Shown piece by piece: positions 9,501 to 17,245 of a DNA stretch of 50,108 bases. The stretch's first letter is position 1; every line of letters begins with the position of its first letter. The translations under genes were made by a program, and so were the position numbers. Source of the stretch: JBCCRH01 sp039208045 (GTDB taxonomy: Bacteria; Bacteroidota; Bacteroidia; Chitinophagales; Saprospiraceae); the NCBI GenBank assembly GCA_039208045.1, contig JBCCRH010000002.1, forward strand, positions 1 through 50,108. The letters run 5' to 3'. The notes beneath the pieces are model-generated. The model ran no database searches, had not been told where the DNA came from, and saw only the letters and a program-made list of their open reading frames with translations.

Positions 9501-9935
9501 AAAATCGCATTGCTGCAGTACATCATTAATCATACCCTGTAAGCCCATGCTGCGACCATCGTCGGGAGAGTAAATCCGGTTGATGCCATACGTGTGGAGT
9601 TCTTCAATTTCACTAGGCAAAATGGTACCGCCGCCACCACCAAAAATTTTGATGTGTGGAGCGCCTTTCTCGCGAAGTAGATCATACATATACTTAAAAA
9701 ACTCGATATGCCCCCCTTGGTAGGAAGTAATCGCAATGCCTTGCACATCTTCTTGAATGGCTGTGTTGACAATCTCTTCTACAGAGCGATTGTGTCCGAG
9801 GTGGATGATCTCTGCACCAGAAGTTTGCATAATGCGGCGCATAATATTGATCGCTGCATCATGGCCATCAAATAGAGAGGCCGCAGTTACAATTCGGACT
9901 TTGTGTGTCGGTTGATATGGTGCTATTTTTTCCAT
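6552..9935 (-). CDS. icmF: Fused isobutyryl-CoA mutase (IcmF)
   Basis: Adenosylcobalamin-dependent mutase that interconverts isobutyryl-CoA and n-butyryl-CoA (some family members act on isovaleryl/pivalyl-CoA), fused to its G-protein chaperone. 1127 residues, as expected for IcmF. Order: B12-binding domain at about residues 10-145, with the cobalamin-ligating D23-x-H25 in LFDGHDAAIN and a GGGGG loop; a MeaB/MeaI-type GTPase at about 195-420, with P-loop GITGTGGAGKSS and NKFD; a linker; and a TIM-barrel acyl-CoA mutase domain from about residue 540, with YTAGVFPFKRKGEDPTRMFA. Having all three modules in one chain distinguishes it from the two-subunit mutases. A TAnnTTTG element lies at 9993-10000 upstream; the 75-bp gap leaves no room for a cobalamin riboswitch. 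The TonB receptor follows 11 bp downstream. Confidence 0.95.
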   Translation of the reverse strand: MEKIAPYQPTHKVRIVTAASLFDGHDAAINIMRRIMQTSGAEIIHLGHNRSVEEIVNTAIQEDVQGIAITSYQGGHIEFFKYMYDLLREKGAPHIKIFGGGGGTILPSEIEELHTYGINRIYSPDDGRSMGLQGMINDVLQQCDFPVGTSLNGELKHFTEKDAHAIARLISAVENYPEANTQWLEHLRKQLDQKVVPVLGITGTGGAGKSSLVDELVRRFLLDFEDKTIAIISVDPSKRKTGGALLGDRIRMNAVNNGRVYMRSLATRQSNLALSKHVQAAVDILKAAQYDLIILETSGIGQSDTEIVDHSDVSLYVMTPEYGAATQLEKIDMLDFADLIAINKFDKRGALDALRDVKKQYQRNHQLWEQAPDAMPVFGTIASQFNDPGMNLLYRHIIDKVVERTGVDFKTSLESTDQLSEKIYIIPPKRVRYLSEIAENNRAYDKWTEKQSHIARKLFGLQQAMAAVEAQANLPSKEAIKAGLEQTFQELSMDIDGDAQRILDGWQEKRAAYAADEFIYKVRTREIRVPTFTKSLSHSRIPRVVLPKFEDWGEILRWCLQENVPGEFPYTAGVFPFKRKGEDPTRMFAGEGGPERTNRRFHYLSHNMPANRLSTAFDSVTLYGEDPDHRPDIYGKIGNSGVSVCCLDDAKKLYSGFDLCDPRTSVSMTINGPAATICAFFMNVAIDQQCELYIREHGLEQVVEAKLKERYDDRGLPRPQYEGDIPEGNNGLGLLLLGITGEEVLEAAVYAQLRAKALSSVRGTVQADILKEDQAQNTCIFSTEFSLRLMGDMQEHFIQHKVRNFYSVSISGYHIAEAGANPISQLAFTLANGFTFVEYYLSRGMHIDDFAPNLSFFFSNGVDPEYAVIGRVARRIWAKAMKYKYGANERSQKLKYHIQTSGRSLHAQEIAFNDIRTTLQALYAIYDNCNSLHTNAYDEAITTPTEESVRRAVAIQMIINHELGLAKNENPLQGSFIIEELTDLVEEAVLTEFDRITDRGGVLGAMETMYQRGKIQDESIYYETLKHTGELPIIGVNTFLSKEGSPTVVPQEVIRSTTEEKEAQIGTRDQLHHANQERAMERLKALQQVAISNGNIFEALMEAGKYCSLGQITNALYEVGGQYRRNM

Positions 9936-9992
9936 AGCAGGTTATTAATTGGTTAGGCTAAAATGTGATAAACGATTTGGTCTATTTTCCAC

Positions 9993-10000
9993 AAAAATAA
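9993..10000 (-). promoter_or_regulatory. TAnnTTTG (-7-type) element upstream of icmF
   Basis: On the minus strand the bases read TATTTTTG, matching the Bacteroidota -7 consensus TAnnTTTG, 57 bp before the icmF ATG. No TTTG at the expected -33 position was found, so this is only a candidate. Confidence 0.3.
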
Positions 10001-10010
10001 GGCTATTCGC

Positions 10011-10637
10011 CTATCCTTGCCGAGTAATTGCAATCAATTCATTGAGCATCATGGCGGTGGCGCCCCAAACGACCTTACCAGCCACGTCAAAATAAGGCAC
10101 TTGCTGTAAGGTAATCTGCTGCGAGATTTTTAAATCCATCCGGCTCACGGAGTTCGGCGCGGCCAAGACATTAAATGGTACTTCTAGAATGGCGTGTACT
10201 TCTGATTGTTGAGGCGTAAATTCAGGTCGATTTGGGGTAAACCCTACATAGGGGAAGACCGCGAAATTACTGACTGGAATGTACAAATCCGTCAACTTTC
10301 CCAGCAACTCAATAGAAGTACTAGATACCCCCACCTCTTCTTCTGCTTCGCGCAATGCCGTTACAGATAGGTCTCCGTCTTCTGGCTCGTAGCGGCCCCC
10401 TGGAAAACTAATCTGCCCTTTGTGCCGATCGTTAGGGTTCTTGGCCGTGCGCTCAATTAATACGATATGCCATGCGGCATCTTTTGGGTAAAAAAGCGCT
10501 AAAACTCCTGCTTTTTTGGCAGTAGCGGGTACTTCTTGGTAGGAGCGCCGCACGGCATGTGCCATTTCATACTGCACATCTCTGCCAGGAAGAGGTTGTT
10601 GTAATTGTTGTTGTAGCTGATCAATAAAATCCTTCAC
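10011..10637 (-). CDS. Nudix hydrolase, CoA pyrophosphatase (NudL-like) type
   Basis: A 208-residue Nudix protein expected to hydrolyse coenzyme A or CoA derivatives to phosphopantetheine and 3',5'-ADP. It has the CoA-specific UPF0035-type stretch before the Nudix box (VLIERTAKNPNDRHKGQISFPGG) and a Nudix box with the catalytic REAEEEVG. The acidic spacer within the box (EPEDGD) is the usual variation in this subfamily. The start is GTG at 10637; there is no upstream ATG in frame, and the next internal ATG would remove conserved sequence. It lies downstream of hemD, separated by a clear terminator hairpin (10720-10753), so it is probably transcribed on its own. Confidence 0.88.
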   Translation of the reverse strand: MKDFIDQLQQQLQQPLPGRDVQYEMAHAVRRSYQEVPATAKKAGVLALFYPKDAAWHIVLIERTAKNPNDRHKGQISFPGGRYEPEDGDLSVTALREAEEEVGVSSTSIELLGKLTDLYIPVSNFAVFPYVGFTPNRPEFTPQQSEVHAILEVPFNVLAAPNSVSRMDLKISQQITLQQVPYFDVAGKVVWGATAMMLNELIAITRQG

Positions 10638-10719
10638 GAAGTATATGATGATTGTTTAGGTTTCAACATTTGGCTTGACCGATAGGTTTTGCTTGACCCT
10701 GCCCGCATGTACCAAAAAG

Positions 10720-10753
10720 GCGACGGCCCCACGATTATTCGAGGGGCCGCCGC
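10720..10753 (-). terminator. Rho-independent terminator of hemD
   Basis: GC-rich stem with one mismatch, GCGACGGCCCC (10720-10730) against GGGGCCGCCGC (10743-10753), 12-nt loop. Read on the minus strand it is followed by TTTTT. It lies 26 bp after the hemD stop. Confidence 0.8.
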
Positions 10754-10778
10754 AGGGTATAGTTAGTTTCAGTTCGCT

Positions 10779-11558
10779 TTAATCTTTATTCGACTCTCGC
10801 AAGTACTTTTCAAGGGCCATCGTCATAGAAGGCACCTCCGGTGCTGGAGCTTTGATGTTTATCGTAAGCCCTCTGTCTGTAACCGCTTTGCTCGTGCTCG
10901 TCCCGAAGACCGCCAAGCGCGTATCATTTTGCTTGAAATCTGGGAAATTCTCAAACAGCGACTTGATACCTAGCGGGCTAAAGAATACCAAAACATCATA
11001 AAACACATCTGCCAAATCAGACAGATCACTGCTGACCGTCTGATACATCATGGCATCTTGCCAGTTAAAATCTTCCTGATCGAGAAAATCGGACACTCTT
11101 TTACTACCCAAATTAGAGCAAGGGAGCAAGAACCGCTCTTTTGCCTTATGCTTTTTCAGATAGGGCGCCAAATCTTGGATGGTACGCTTCCCTTGGAAGA
11201 CCTTCCGCTTTCGATAAACGATGAATTTTTGCAGGTAGTTAGCTACTGCCTCTGTCAAGCAGAAATACTTCGTATCTGCCGACATTTTGATACGCATATC
11301 CTCGCAAATACGGAAGAAATGATCTACAGAATTCTTACTGGTAAGAATGATTGCAGAAAACTCATCAGGTCGGATACGCTGCTTGCGGAAGTCTTTTGCG
11401 TCTACTCCTTCCACATGGATGAAGGGCCGCCAATCAATCTGCAAGTCGTATTTTTTTTCGAGCTCGTAGTAAGGGGAGCGTTCTGGTTTAGGTTGGGAAA
11501 CAAGAATGGTTTTTACTCTCTTGAAAGTTTCTGGTTTCGCTTTACCGTTTGCTGCCAT
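10779..11558 (-). CDS. hemD: Uroporphyrinogen-III synthase family protein
   Basis: A 259-residue member of the HemD fold family, which closes and isomerises hydroxymethylbilane to uroporphyrinogen III on the way to haem and corrinoids. Evidence: two alpha/beta domains with family-like stretches (VKTILVSQPKPERSPYYELEKK, AIILTSKNSVDHFF, FLLPCSNLGSKRV, VLVFFSPLGIKSLFENF, RLAVFGTSTSKAVTDRGL). HemD sequences are poorly conserved, so the assignment rests on the overall pattern and on the typical Bacteroidota neighbour, a DUF4271 membrane protein 40 bp upstream. The N-terminal 12 residues are basic and lie outside the usual domain. A strong terminator follows. Confidence 0.85.
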   Translation of the reverse strand: MAANGKAKPETFKRVKTILVSQPKPERSPYYELEKKYDLQIDWRPFIHVEGVDAKDFRKQRIRPDEFSAIILTSKNSVDHFFRICEDMRIKMSADTKYFCLTEAVANYLQKFIVYRKRKVFQGKRTIQDLAPYLKKHKAKERFLLPCSNLGSKRVSDFLDQEDFNWQDAMMYQTVSSDLSDLADVFYDVLVFFSPLGIKSLFENFPDFKQNDTRLAVFGTSTSKAVTDRGLTINIKAPAPEVPSMTMALEKYLRESNKD

Positions 11559-11598
11559 TCAATTATATTTTTTTCTCACCGAATCGCCCTATCTTCCT

Positions 11599-12531
11599 CT
11601 AAATCACGTCCTTAATGAACTTTCCAATTAGTACTAAGGGGGCGATTTCGACGGTGCAAATATACAACAAAAAGTGAAAAAAATAGAGTACAGAAAACTT
11701 ATTGGCAATAAACAAGCCTCTCAAATAAAGTAAAGCATACACTAAAGCAATAATCCCGAGTCCCATCACTACCATGGCAAACGTAAGATTTTCAGGCACA
11801 TAGGCCACCAAAAGATTAGTTGGTATGAGTACTAAGCCCAAGAAAATACTGAAAATGGTAATCGAAAAACTATAGAGGTCTGCCTCCTTCGCGACTGGAA
11901 AAATATAACCAATCATTAATAATACCAGCTGTTTGAGCACAAAAAGTCCTGCCACAGCAATGGTAATGAGTGAAAAAGAGTAGTACGGATTCACCTGAAT
12001 AGTGAGCCCATAGTAGTCCAATAACAAATAAATGAAGAATCCTAGATTGATAAAAAATAGTAGATAAAGCAAATTATACGGCAGGTAGCGCCCCGTCTCC
12101 CGCTCCCGAAAATATTGGCTCAGCAAATTTTCATTAAAAACCGCACGGTTTACGCGATTGATATAAGGCCGAAAAAGAGTCACCAAAATAGTCACTACAG
12201 CCAGGATGATGAACGTCAGCGTCAACCTAAAGCGATTTTCCTGAGGCGTTTCAGGGTCTTTTTTAGTCAATTGAATCTGATCAACAGTAGGCGCGGGGGA
12301 GGATATTGTCGCTTTTGGTGCAGCCTCTACCGCCCGCGCCGTTACTATATCAAACGGATTAGCTACTTCTGGCGTTTCGGAGGCTGGTGCAGTAACACCT
12401 GACTCAGCAGGCCTAGCCGCCATACGTGGGCTTAACTCAAACGGATTGCTCCGATCTTGCCCTGCCACTTGACTAGCACCGACTGCCATCAATACCAAAA
12501 CTACTATGCTTGTATAAAAAGAATGCTTCAT
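11599..12531 (-). CDS. DUF4271 integral membrane protein
   Basis: A 310-residue protein of unknown function. It starts with a signal peptide ending about VAGQ (residue 24). An Ala/Pro/Thr-rich low-complexity segment follows to about residue 100, and then about seven hydrophobic segments (FIILAVVTILVTLF through CTVEIAPLVLIGKFI). The family is found almost only in Bacteroidota and is typically beside hemD, as here. The two genes are 40 bp apart and probably form one transcript. No catalytic motif is visible. The upstream 363 bp hold no gene. Confidence 0.85.
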   Translation of the reverse strand: MKHSFYTSIVVLVLMAVGASQVAGQDRSNPFELSPRMAARPAESGVTAPASETPEVANPFDIVTARAVEAAPKATISSPAPTVDQIQLTKKDPETPQENRFRLTLTFIILAVVTILVTLFRPYINRVNRAVFNENLLSQYFRERETGRYLPYNLLYLLFFINLGFFIYLLLDYYGLTIQVNPYYSFSLITIAVAGLFVLKQLVLLMIGYIFPVAKEADLYSFSITIFSIFLGLVLIPTNLLVAYVPENLTFAMVVMGLGIIALVYALLYLRGLFIANKFSVLYFFHFLLYICTVEIAPLVLIGKFIKDVI

Positions 12532-12726
12532 CCGCTAATGCTCCTGTTATTGCAAAGCTAAACAATTGTAAAGAATTTTGAATATCTCTGGCCCTTTCTA
12601 ATTTTTTGGGCGTATCAGCCGCATGAGGCGGCCGACCAGGCTATCCGCTATTATCAGCCTAAGCATAGCTGTCCTTATTCTTTAGGCTGATACCGCTTCT
12701 ATCCTTTACGCGGCTAGGCTACTCCC

Positions 12727-12773
12727 ATTCGGATTTGCAATCCGAATCACCGTTTGGCCGACAGGCACGTGCC
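12727..12773. repeat. Palindromic repeat, copy C (degenerate)
   Basis: ATTCGGATT-TGC-AATCCGAAT (12727-12747) has perfect 9-bp arms and carries the same GGATTTGCAATCC core as copy A. Further on, GGCACGTGCC (12764-12773) is a perfect palindrome and matches the GCACGTGCC of the copy A interior. The outer arm pairing is lost. Confidence 0.55.
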
Positions 12774-12847
12774 ATTCAGATTTACTTACACCTTAGATAT
12801 TGACAAGTTTCTACCAGGAAAAACCTCCAAGGTCTAAGTAAATCCGT

Positions 12848-12855
12848 TACTTTTG
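12848..12855 (+). promoter_or_regulatory. TAnnTTTG (-7-type) element for aspS
   Basis: TACTTTTG, 39 bp before the aspS ATG, matches the Bacteroidota -7 consensus. No TTTG sits at the standard distance upstream. Confidence 0.4.
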
Positions 12856-12894
12856 CGCTGCATTTTTGAATTATCGATAAAAAACAAATTCGTT

Positions 12895-14664
12895 ATGTAT
12901 CGTACACACACTTGCGGGGAACTCCGCATGGAGCACGTTGGACAAGAAGTAAGCCTCAGTGGCTGGGTACAAGCTAGCCGTGATTTTGGAGCCCTTACGT
13001 TTATTGATCTACGAGATCGCTATGGAATTACGCAACTCGTATTCAATACAGATGATGATGCCGACTTGTGTGAACAAGCCCGAAAGCTGGGCCGCGAATT
13101 TGTCGTAATGGCGAAAGGCCTGGTGCGTGAACGTAGCAATAAGAACCCCAATCGCCCCACCGGAGATATTGAAATAGAAGTAAAAACGATGGATATTCTC
13201 AATGCTTCCAAGGTACCTCCGTTCACGATTGAAGAAGAAACAGACGGTGGCGACGATCTCCGTATGAAGTACCGCTACCTCGATCTGCGCCGAGGATCAG
13301 TACAGAAAAATATCATCTTCCGCTCACAGGTAGCTATTGAATCTCGAAAATACCTGGCTGATCAAGGCTTTATTGAGGTAGAAACGCCAAATCTGATCAA
13401 GAGCACACCGGAAGGTGCGCGCGACTTTGTCGTGCCTAGCCGTATGAATCCGGGCCAATTCTATGCCTTGCCACAGTCTCCGCAGACCTTCAAGCAAATC
13501 TTGATGGTAGCGGGCTTTGATAAGTATTTCCAAATCGTAAAGTGCTTCCGCGATGAAGACCTACGCGCTGACCGCCAACCAGAGTTTACTCAAATCGACT
13601 GCGAGATGTCGTTTGTTCATCAGGAGGATATTCTGAATACTTTCGAAGGGCTCACGCGCCACCTATTCCATACGGTAGCCAATATCGAACTCGGTGCGTT
13701 TCCACGCATGTCCTACGACGAAGCGATGGTGCGCTTTGGCTCCGACAAGCCAGATTTACGCTTTGGTATGGAGTTCACAGAGCTAAATGATTTAGCTAAA
13801 GACAAAGGCTTTGTTGTTTTTGATAATGCAGAGCTAGTAGTTGGTATTTGTGCCAAAGGGCAGGCAAACTATACGCGCAAGCAAATCGATCAACTTACAG
13901 ACTGGGTGAAGCGCCCACAAATTGGCGCCAAGGGCTTAGTCTATGTAAAGTATAACGAAAATGGCAGCTTCAAATCTTCGGTTGGCAAGTTCTTTGATGA
14001 TGCTGCGCTGAAGACCTGGGCAGAAAAAATGGGTGCTGAGCCCGGCGATTTGATGCTCATCCTGGCTGGTGAAACCGATAAGACCCGCAAGCAACTCAAT
14101 GAGTTGCGCCTAGAAATGGGTCGCAAAATGGGGCTCATGAAAGAGGGCGACTTTAAGCCCCTTTGGGTCGTTGACTTCCCACTCCTGGAATGGGATGAGG
14201 AAAGTAATCGCTTCCACGCCATGCACCACCCTTTCACTTCTCCCAAAAAAGAGGACGTGGAGCGCATGCTCAATGGCGATCACGAAACCATGAAAAACCT
14301 CCGCGCAGATGCTTATGACTTGGTAATTAATGGGGTAGAAATTGGAGGGGGCTCTATTCGTATCCACGACCGGGCACTGCAAGAAAAGAACTTCAAACTA
14401 CTGGGTTTCACCCAAGAAGAGGCAGAAGCACAGTTTGGCTTCCTCATGGGAGCTTTCGAATACGGTGCGCCACCGCATGGTGGTATCGCCTTTGGCTTCG
14501 ACCGCCTAGTAGCCGTCATGGCAGGCCAGTACTCTATCCGCGATTTTATCGCTTTCCCTAAAAATAATCAGGGTCGCGATATGATGATTGATGCACCTTC
14601 GCCGGTAGCGCAGGAGCAGTTGGAGGAGTTGTATTTGGATTCTACGGTGGAGGAGAAAGAGTAA
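12895..14664 (+). CDS. aspS: Aspartyl-tRNA synthetase
   Basis: Class II synthetase, 589 residues, charging tRNA-Asp in the cytoplasm. ATG at 12895 is chosen because MYRTHTCGELR is the normal family start; the frame extends to a TTG at 12853 with unrelated residues. Domains: N-terminal OB-fold anticodon-binding domain (about 1-110, with VSLSGWVQASRDFGALTFIDLRDRYG), class II core with motif 2 FRDEDLRADRQPEFTQID, the bacterial GAD insertion (about 280-420), and motif 3 GAPPHGGIAFGFDRL near the C-terminus. Whether it is discriminating or also charges tRNA-Asn cannot be judged from the window; gatABC is not here. It is monocistronic, flanked by hairpin-rich DNA and by repeat copy B downstream. Confidence 0.97.
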   Translation: MYRTHTCGELRMEHVGQEVSLSGWVQASRDFGALTFIDLRDRYGITQLVFNTDDDADLCEQARKLGREFVVMAKGLVRERSNKNPNRPTGDIEIEVKTMDILNASKVPPFTIEEETDGGDDLRMKYRYLDLRRGSVQKNIIFRSQVAIESRKYLADQGFIEVETPNLIKSTPEGARDFVVPSRMNPGQFYALPQSPQTFKQILMVAGFDKYFQIVKCFRDEDLRADRQPEFTQIDCEMSFVHQEDILNTFEGLTRHLFHTVANIELGAFPRMSYDEAMVRFGSDKPDLRFGMEFTELNDLAKDKGFVVFDNAELVVGICAKGQANYTRKQIDQLTDWVKRPQIGAKGLVYVKYNENGSFKSSVGKFFDDAALKTWAEKMGAEPGDLMLILAGETDKTRKQLNELRLEMGRKMGLMKEGDFKPLWVVDFPLLEWDEESNRFHAMHHPFTSPKKEDVERMLNGDHETMKNLRADAYDLVINGVEIGGGSIRIHDRALQEKNFKLLGFTQEEAEAQFGFLMGAFEYGAPPHGGIAFGFDRLVAVMAGQYSIRDFIAFPKNNQGRDMMIDAPSPVAQEQLEELYLDSTVEEKE

Positions 14665-14677
14665 GTTGAGTTTCTTA

Positions 14678-14769
14678 CCTCGCGGATTGCAAATCCGCTG
14701 AGCACGGGCTATGCTTTTAGACTTTAGCTAAGCCCGTGCTCAGTAGTTCGCCTGATGAGAACCACGAGG
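14678..14769. repeat. Palindromic repeat, copy B
   Basis: Begins with the same CTCGCGGATTGCAAATC as copy A (14679-14695). The interior is a perfect 13-bp stem, CTGAGCACGGGCT (14698-14710) with AGCCCGTGCTCAG (14731-14743), loop 20 nt. The right outer arm has diverged, keeping only CCACGAGG (14762-14769) opposite CCTCGCGG (14678-14685). Like copy A it lies between convergent genes (aspS and the DUF5916 gene) and may act as a bidirectional terminator. Confidence 0.8.
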
Positions 14770-14782
14770 CTAGAAAACCTGC

Positions 14783-17245
14783 TTACTCCAATGTCCTTTC
14801 GTCCTTCACAAAATTCACATAATCCAAGAAGTAGATAATCTTAAACGATAGGCTATTCGATTGTGGAGCATCAAATAAGCCATCCAAATTACGGAAGTAA
14901 TTAGGAGATAAACTTCCCTCTTGACCGTTTAAGATGGCTTCTTTCCAGACGATAAAAATATCGCTACCTGGTGCAAAACGCCAGCGGAACACCATATCAA
15001 TATTAAAGGCATTAAAGTTGGTATCATGCTGATCATTATAATCGGTAGGGGATAGACGGCCATCCTCTCCTAGCAAATGGAAAGAGCTATACTTTACTTT
15101 CGTCCAATAGTGGCGCATCCGGAAGGTTAGGGCCATGTTTGCGCTAAAATTGTAGCTGGTGCGGAACACATTCTCCACTATCGTCTGATCACGGCGGCCA
15201 AAAATCACATCGGTCTCCCCGGTATCTGCATTATCCAAATGATTTACAAACCCTACATTGTCCTTAAAATTGCCGTTCCATAAGGATAGGCGGAACGTAA
15301 GTTTGTCATTTACGCGAAAGCGTGGATAAATTCCCCAGTTGATATTGTGGCGGCCCTGCTCGCCAAAGTTGCGATAGTTTAGTTCTATAGAAGTTCGGAA
15401 TCGCTTACGGCTATCGGTACCCAGGTTCAACCCATAGTTTCCACTAGTAGGAATACGGTAAAAGCGACCATCCACCCGAGGCTCAAAATAATCATACGTA
15501 GCAGTCAAGCGATGATACGACCAGTAGTTGAGGTTCCAGAAGCCCTTGGTCTGTGCCCAGCCCCAGACATTTAAGCCATAAGCCGCATATACATCTGGGT
15601 TGTACAGGCGATCGTAGTGGTTCCAAAAGCCCACCCCTCCACGGTTGAACTTCCAGAAGGGCTTATATTGATTGTATTCGATATACCCGTCCACTCTTCG
15701 CTCATTATTGTTGAACAGGAAGCCAAGATCATTAGGATCATAGGTATCACTTTCCTCATTGTAGCTAACTCCCCAGACTAGGTTACCGCTCGTCTTATCC
15801 ACATCTATATTAAAGGTGTGCCCCAAATCGGTTTGGTCGGAGAAATATTTTTGGCTCAGTACGCCCTTCCCGCTTATGGAGTACGAGTTGGCCTTGTTGC
15901 GAAGCTCAAAAACGGTACCTGTTACGTTTGCATCATAATCGCCACCGTTACGCAGTACGGTAGTATTAATCAGTGTGGCGTAGGAGTTATTCTTGAGGTT
16001 TTGATCAAAAACCAAAACGTTGTAGTTCGTTAGCGGGCTAGTGGTAAATTCGCGCTCGGAGCCTTCCGAACTACGTATCGTAGCCACCGTTTCGCCTGCC
16101 GTTGCATTAAAAAACCCAACGCCGAGTCCTCCAGTTGTGCGTCCTGAAATTTTAGTCGCATTATACAGCTGTGTTGTCACGGGGTTATCTACTATTTCTT
16201 CCCCCTCTTCCAGCTGCCCTTCCACGTCCCAGTACTTCATGGGCTGCCCTCCGATACGACGTGAATAAAACAATCCTCCTTTATTGAACAACTCAATCCC
16301 TTCGGTAAAAAATTGGCGATTTTCATCAAATCGAACCTCAAATGGAGAAAGGTTCAAGACTTGATTATCGGACTGGGCTTCTCCAAAATCAGGGATAAGC
16401 GTCATATCTAGCGTAAAGGCATCTGTAATGCCATACTTGATATCCATACCGCCATTAAAAGATCGCCCAAAACTATTCTTGGGTTCGCCATTTTTATCAT
16501 AAAAATGCTCGGCGTAAACTGCAAAAAAGGGCGTTGCTTGGAGGCGAAAAGGGGACTTGATATCCTTTACATTCATCAGGTAACCTGCTTGGTTGAGGAA
16601 GCCATTTTCTTGTGGATCGACTTCACTCCAAAAGTTTTTTTCCTGATGGCGTCGGATCATGCGGCCAAAATTGAGGTGCCAAATTTGATCCTGCACATCC
16701 GGAAAGCGGATGGCAGAATAGGGGATAAATAGCTCTGCTGTCCAGCCCTCCTCCGTGATATATACCTCGCTTTCCCAAACTGCATCCCAGTTAGAATCTT
16801 CGCCAAAAGCAGAATATTTGGCATCAAATTGAACATTGGAAGGCGTAACAATAAAGCTCACCCCATTAATCCCATCTCGATAAGCGTCGATAAAAATGCC
16901 AAACCAGTCGGTATTGGCGAGTTGATCCCGTTGAGAGAGTTCCTTAAGGATGCTATCGGCTTGTACATCGTGCATAAAGGCTCCCACATAGAGTCCTTTA
17001 TTATTGTACAGCACTTTTACTTCTGTTGGTTGAGATGGATTAGTACCTGGGTCGGGTTGGTTTTGCACAAATCCAGTAGCAATGTTGGCGCTCAGCCAGG
17101 CCCCTTCATCGAGTTTACCATCGATAGTGATACTTTCTTGAAGGCGCTTAGCTTGTAGTTGCTTTTTAGAAAGGTCTAGCTCTTGCTGCCCCATCAAAAC
17201 GATGGAACAACAAAGACAGACCAAGGCGAAGGTCAGTTTTTTCAT
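14783..17245 (-). CDS. DUF5916 outer-membrane-type protein with N-terminal CBM9-like domain
   Basis: An 820-residue exported protein. It has a signal peptide (residues 1-19, ending LMGQ) and a carbohydrate-binding family 9-like beta-sandwich at about 35-235 (ESITIDGKLDEGAWLSANIA, then LYVGAFMHD and EGWTAELFIPYSAIRFPD). The DUF5916 region follows, rich in alternating aromatic beta strands, and probably forms an outer-membrane barrel (from about residue 240, ending IIYFLDYVNFVKDERTLE). The family is widespread in Bacteroidota; its function is not established, and sugar-ligand binding or outer-membrane transport are guesses from the domains. The gene stands alone: repeat copy B is downstream and a 386-bp divergent gap is upstream. 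Confidence 0.88.
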   Translation of the reverse strand: MKKLTFALVCLCCSIVLMGQQELDLSKKQLQAKRLQESITIDGKLDEGAWLSANIATGFVQNQPDPGTNPSQPTEVKVLYNNKGLYVGAFMHDVQADSILKELSQRDQLANTDWFGIFIDAYRDGINGVSFIVTPSNVQFDAKYSAFGEDSNWDAVWESEVYITEEGWTAELFIPYSAIRFPDVQDQIWHLNFGRMIRRHQEKNFWSEVDPQENGFLNQAGYLMNVKDIKSPFRLQATPFFAVYAEHFYDKNGEPKNSFGRSFNGGMDIKYGITDAFTLDMTLIPDFGEAQSDNQVLNLSPFEVRFDENRQFFTEGIELFNKGGLFYSRRIGGQPMKYWDVEGQLEEGEEIVDNPVTTQLYNATKISGRTTGGLGVGFFNATAGETVATIRSSEGSEREFTTSPLTNYNVLVFDQNLKNNSYATLINTTVLRNGGDYDANVTGTVFELRNKANSYSISGKGVLSQKYFSDQTDLGHTFNIDVDKTSGNLVWGVSYNEESDTYDPNDLGFLFNNNERRVDGYIEYNQYKPFWKFNRGGVGFWNHYDRLYNPDVYAAYGLNVWGWAQTKGFWNLNYWSYHRLTATYDYFEPRVDGRFYRIPTSGNYGLNLGTDSRKRFRTSIELNYRNFGEQGRHNINWGIYPRFRVNDKLTFRLSLWNGNFKDNVGFVNHLDNADTGETDVIFGRRDQTIVENVFRTSYNFSANMALTFRMRHYWTKVKYSSFHLLGEDGRLSPTDYNDQHDTNFNAFNIDMVFRWRFAPGSDIFIVWKEAILNGQEGSLSPNYFRNLDGLFDAPQSNSLSFKIIYFLDYVNFVKDERTLE

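Larger units (their letters stand above)
12532..12894. other. Intergenic region with several inverted repeats, divergent DUF4271/aspS
   Basis: No gene is seen in these 363 bp. They contain: a perfect 11-bp inverted repeat TATCAGCCTAA (12652-12662) with TTAGGCTGATA (12682-12692); repeat copy C (12727-12773); and an imperfect 20-bp inverted repeat (12777-12796 with 12827-12846, 17 of 20 matching) just before the putative aspS promoter element. The last could fold in DNA, or in RNA only if transcription starts further upstream. Confidence 0.7.

Noticed and set aside
9936..10010. Cobalamin riboswitch upstream of icmF
   Set aside because: Only 75 bp separate icmF from the Nudix gene, too short for the element, and no B12-box-like sequence was seen.
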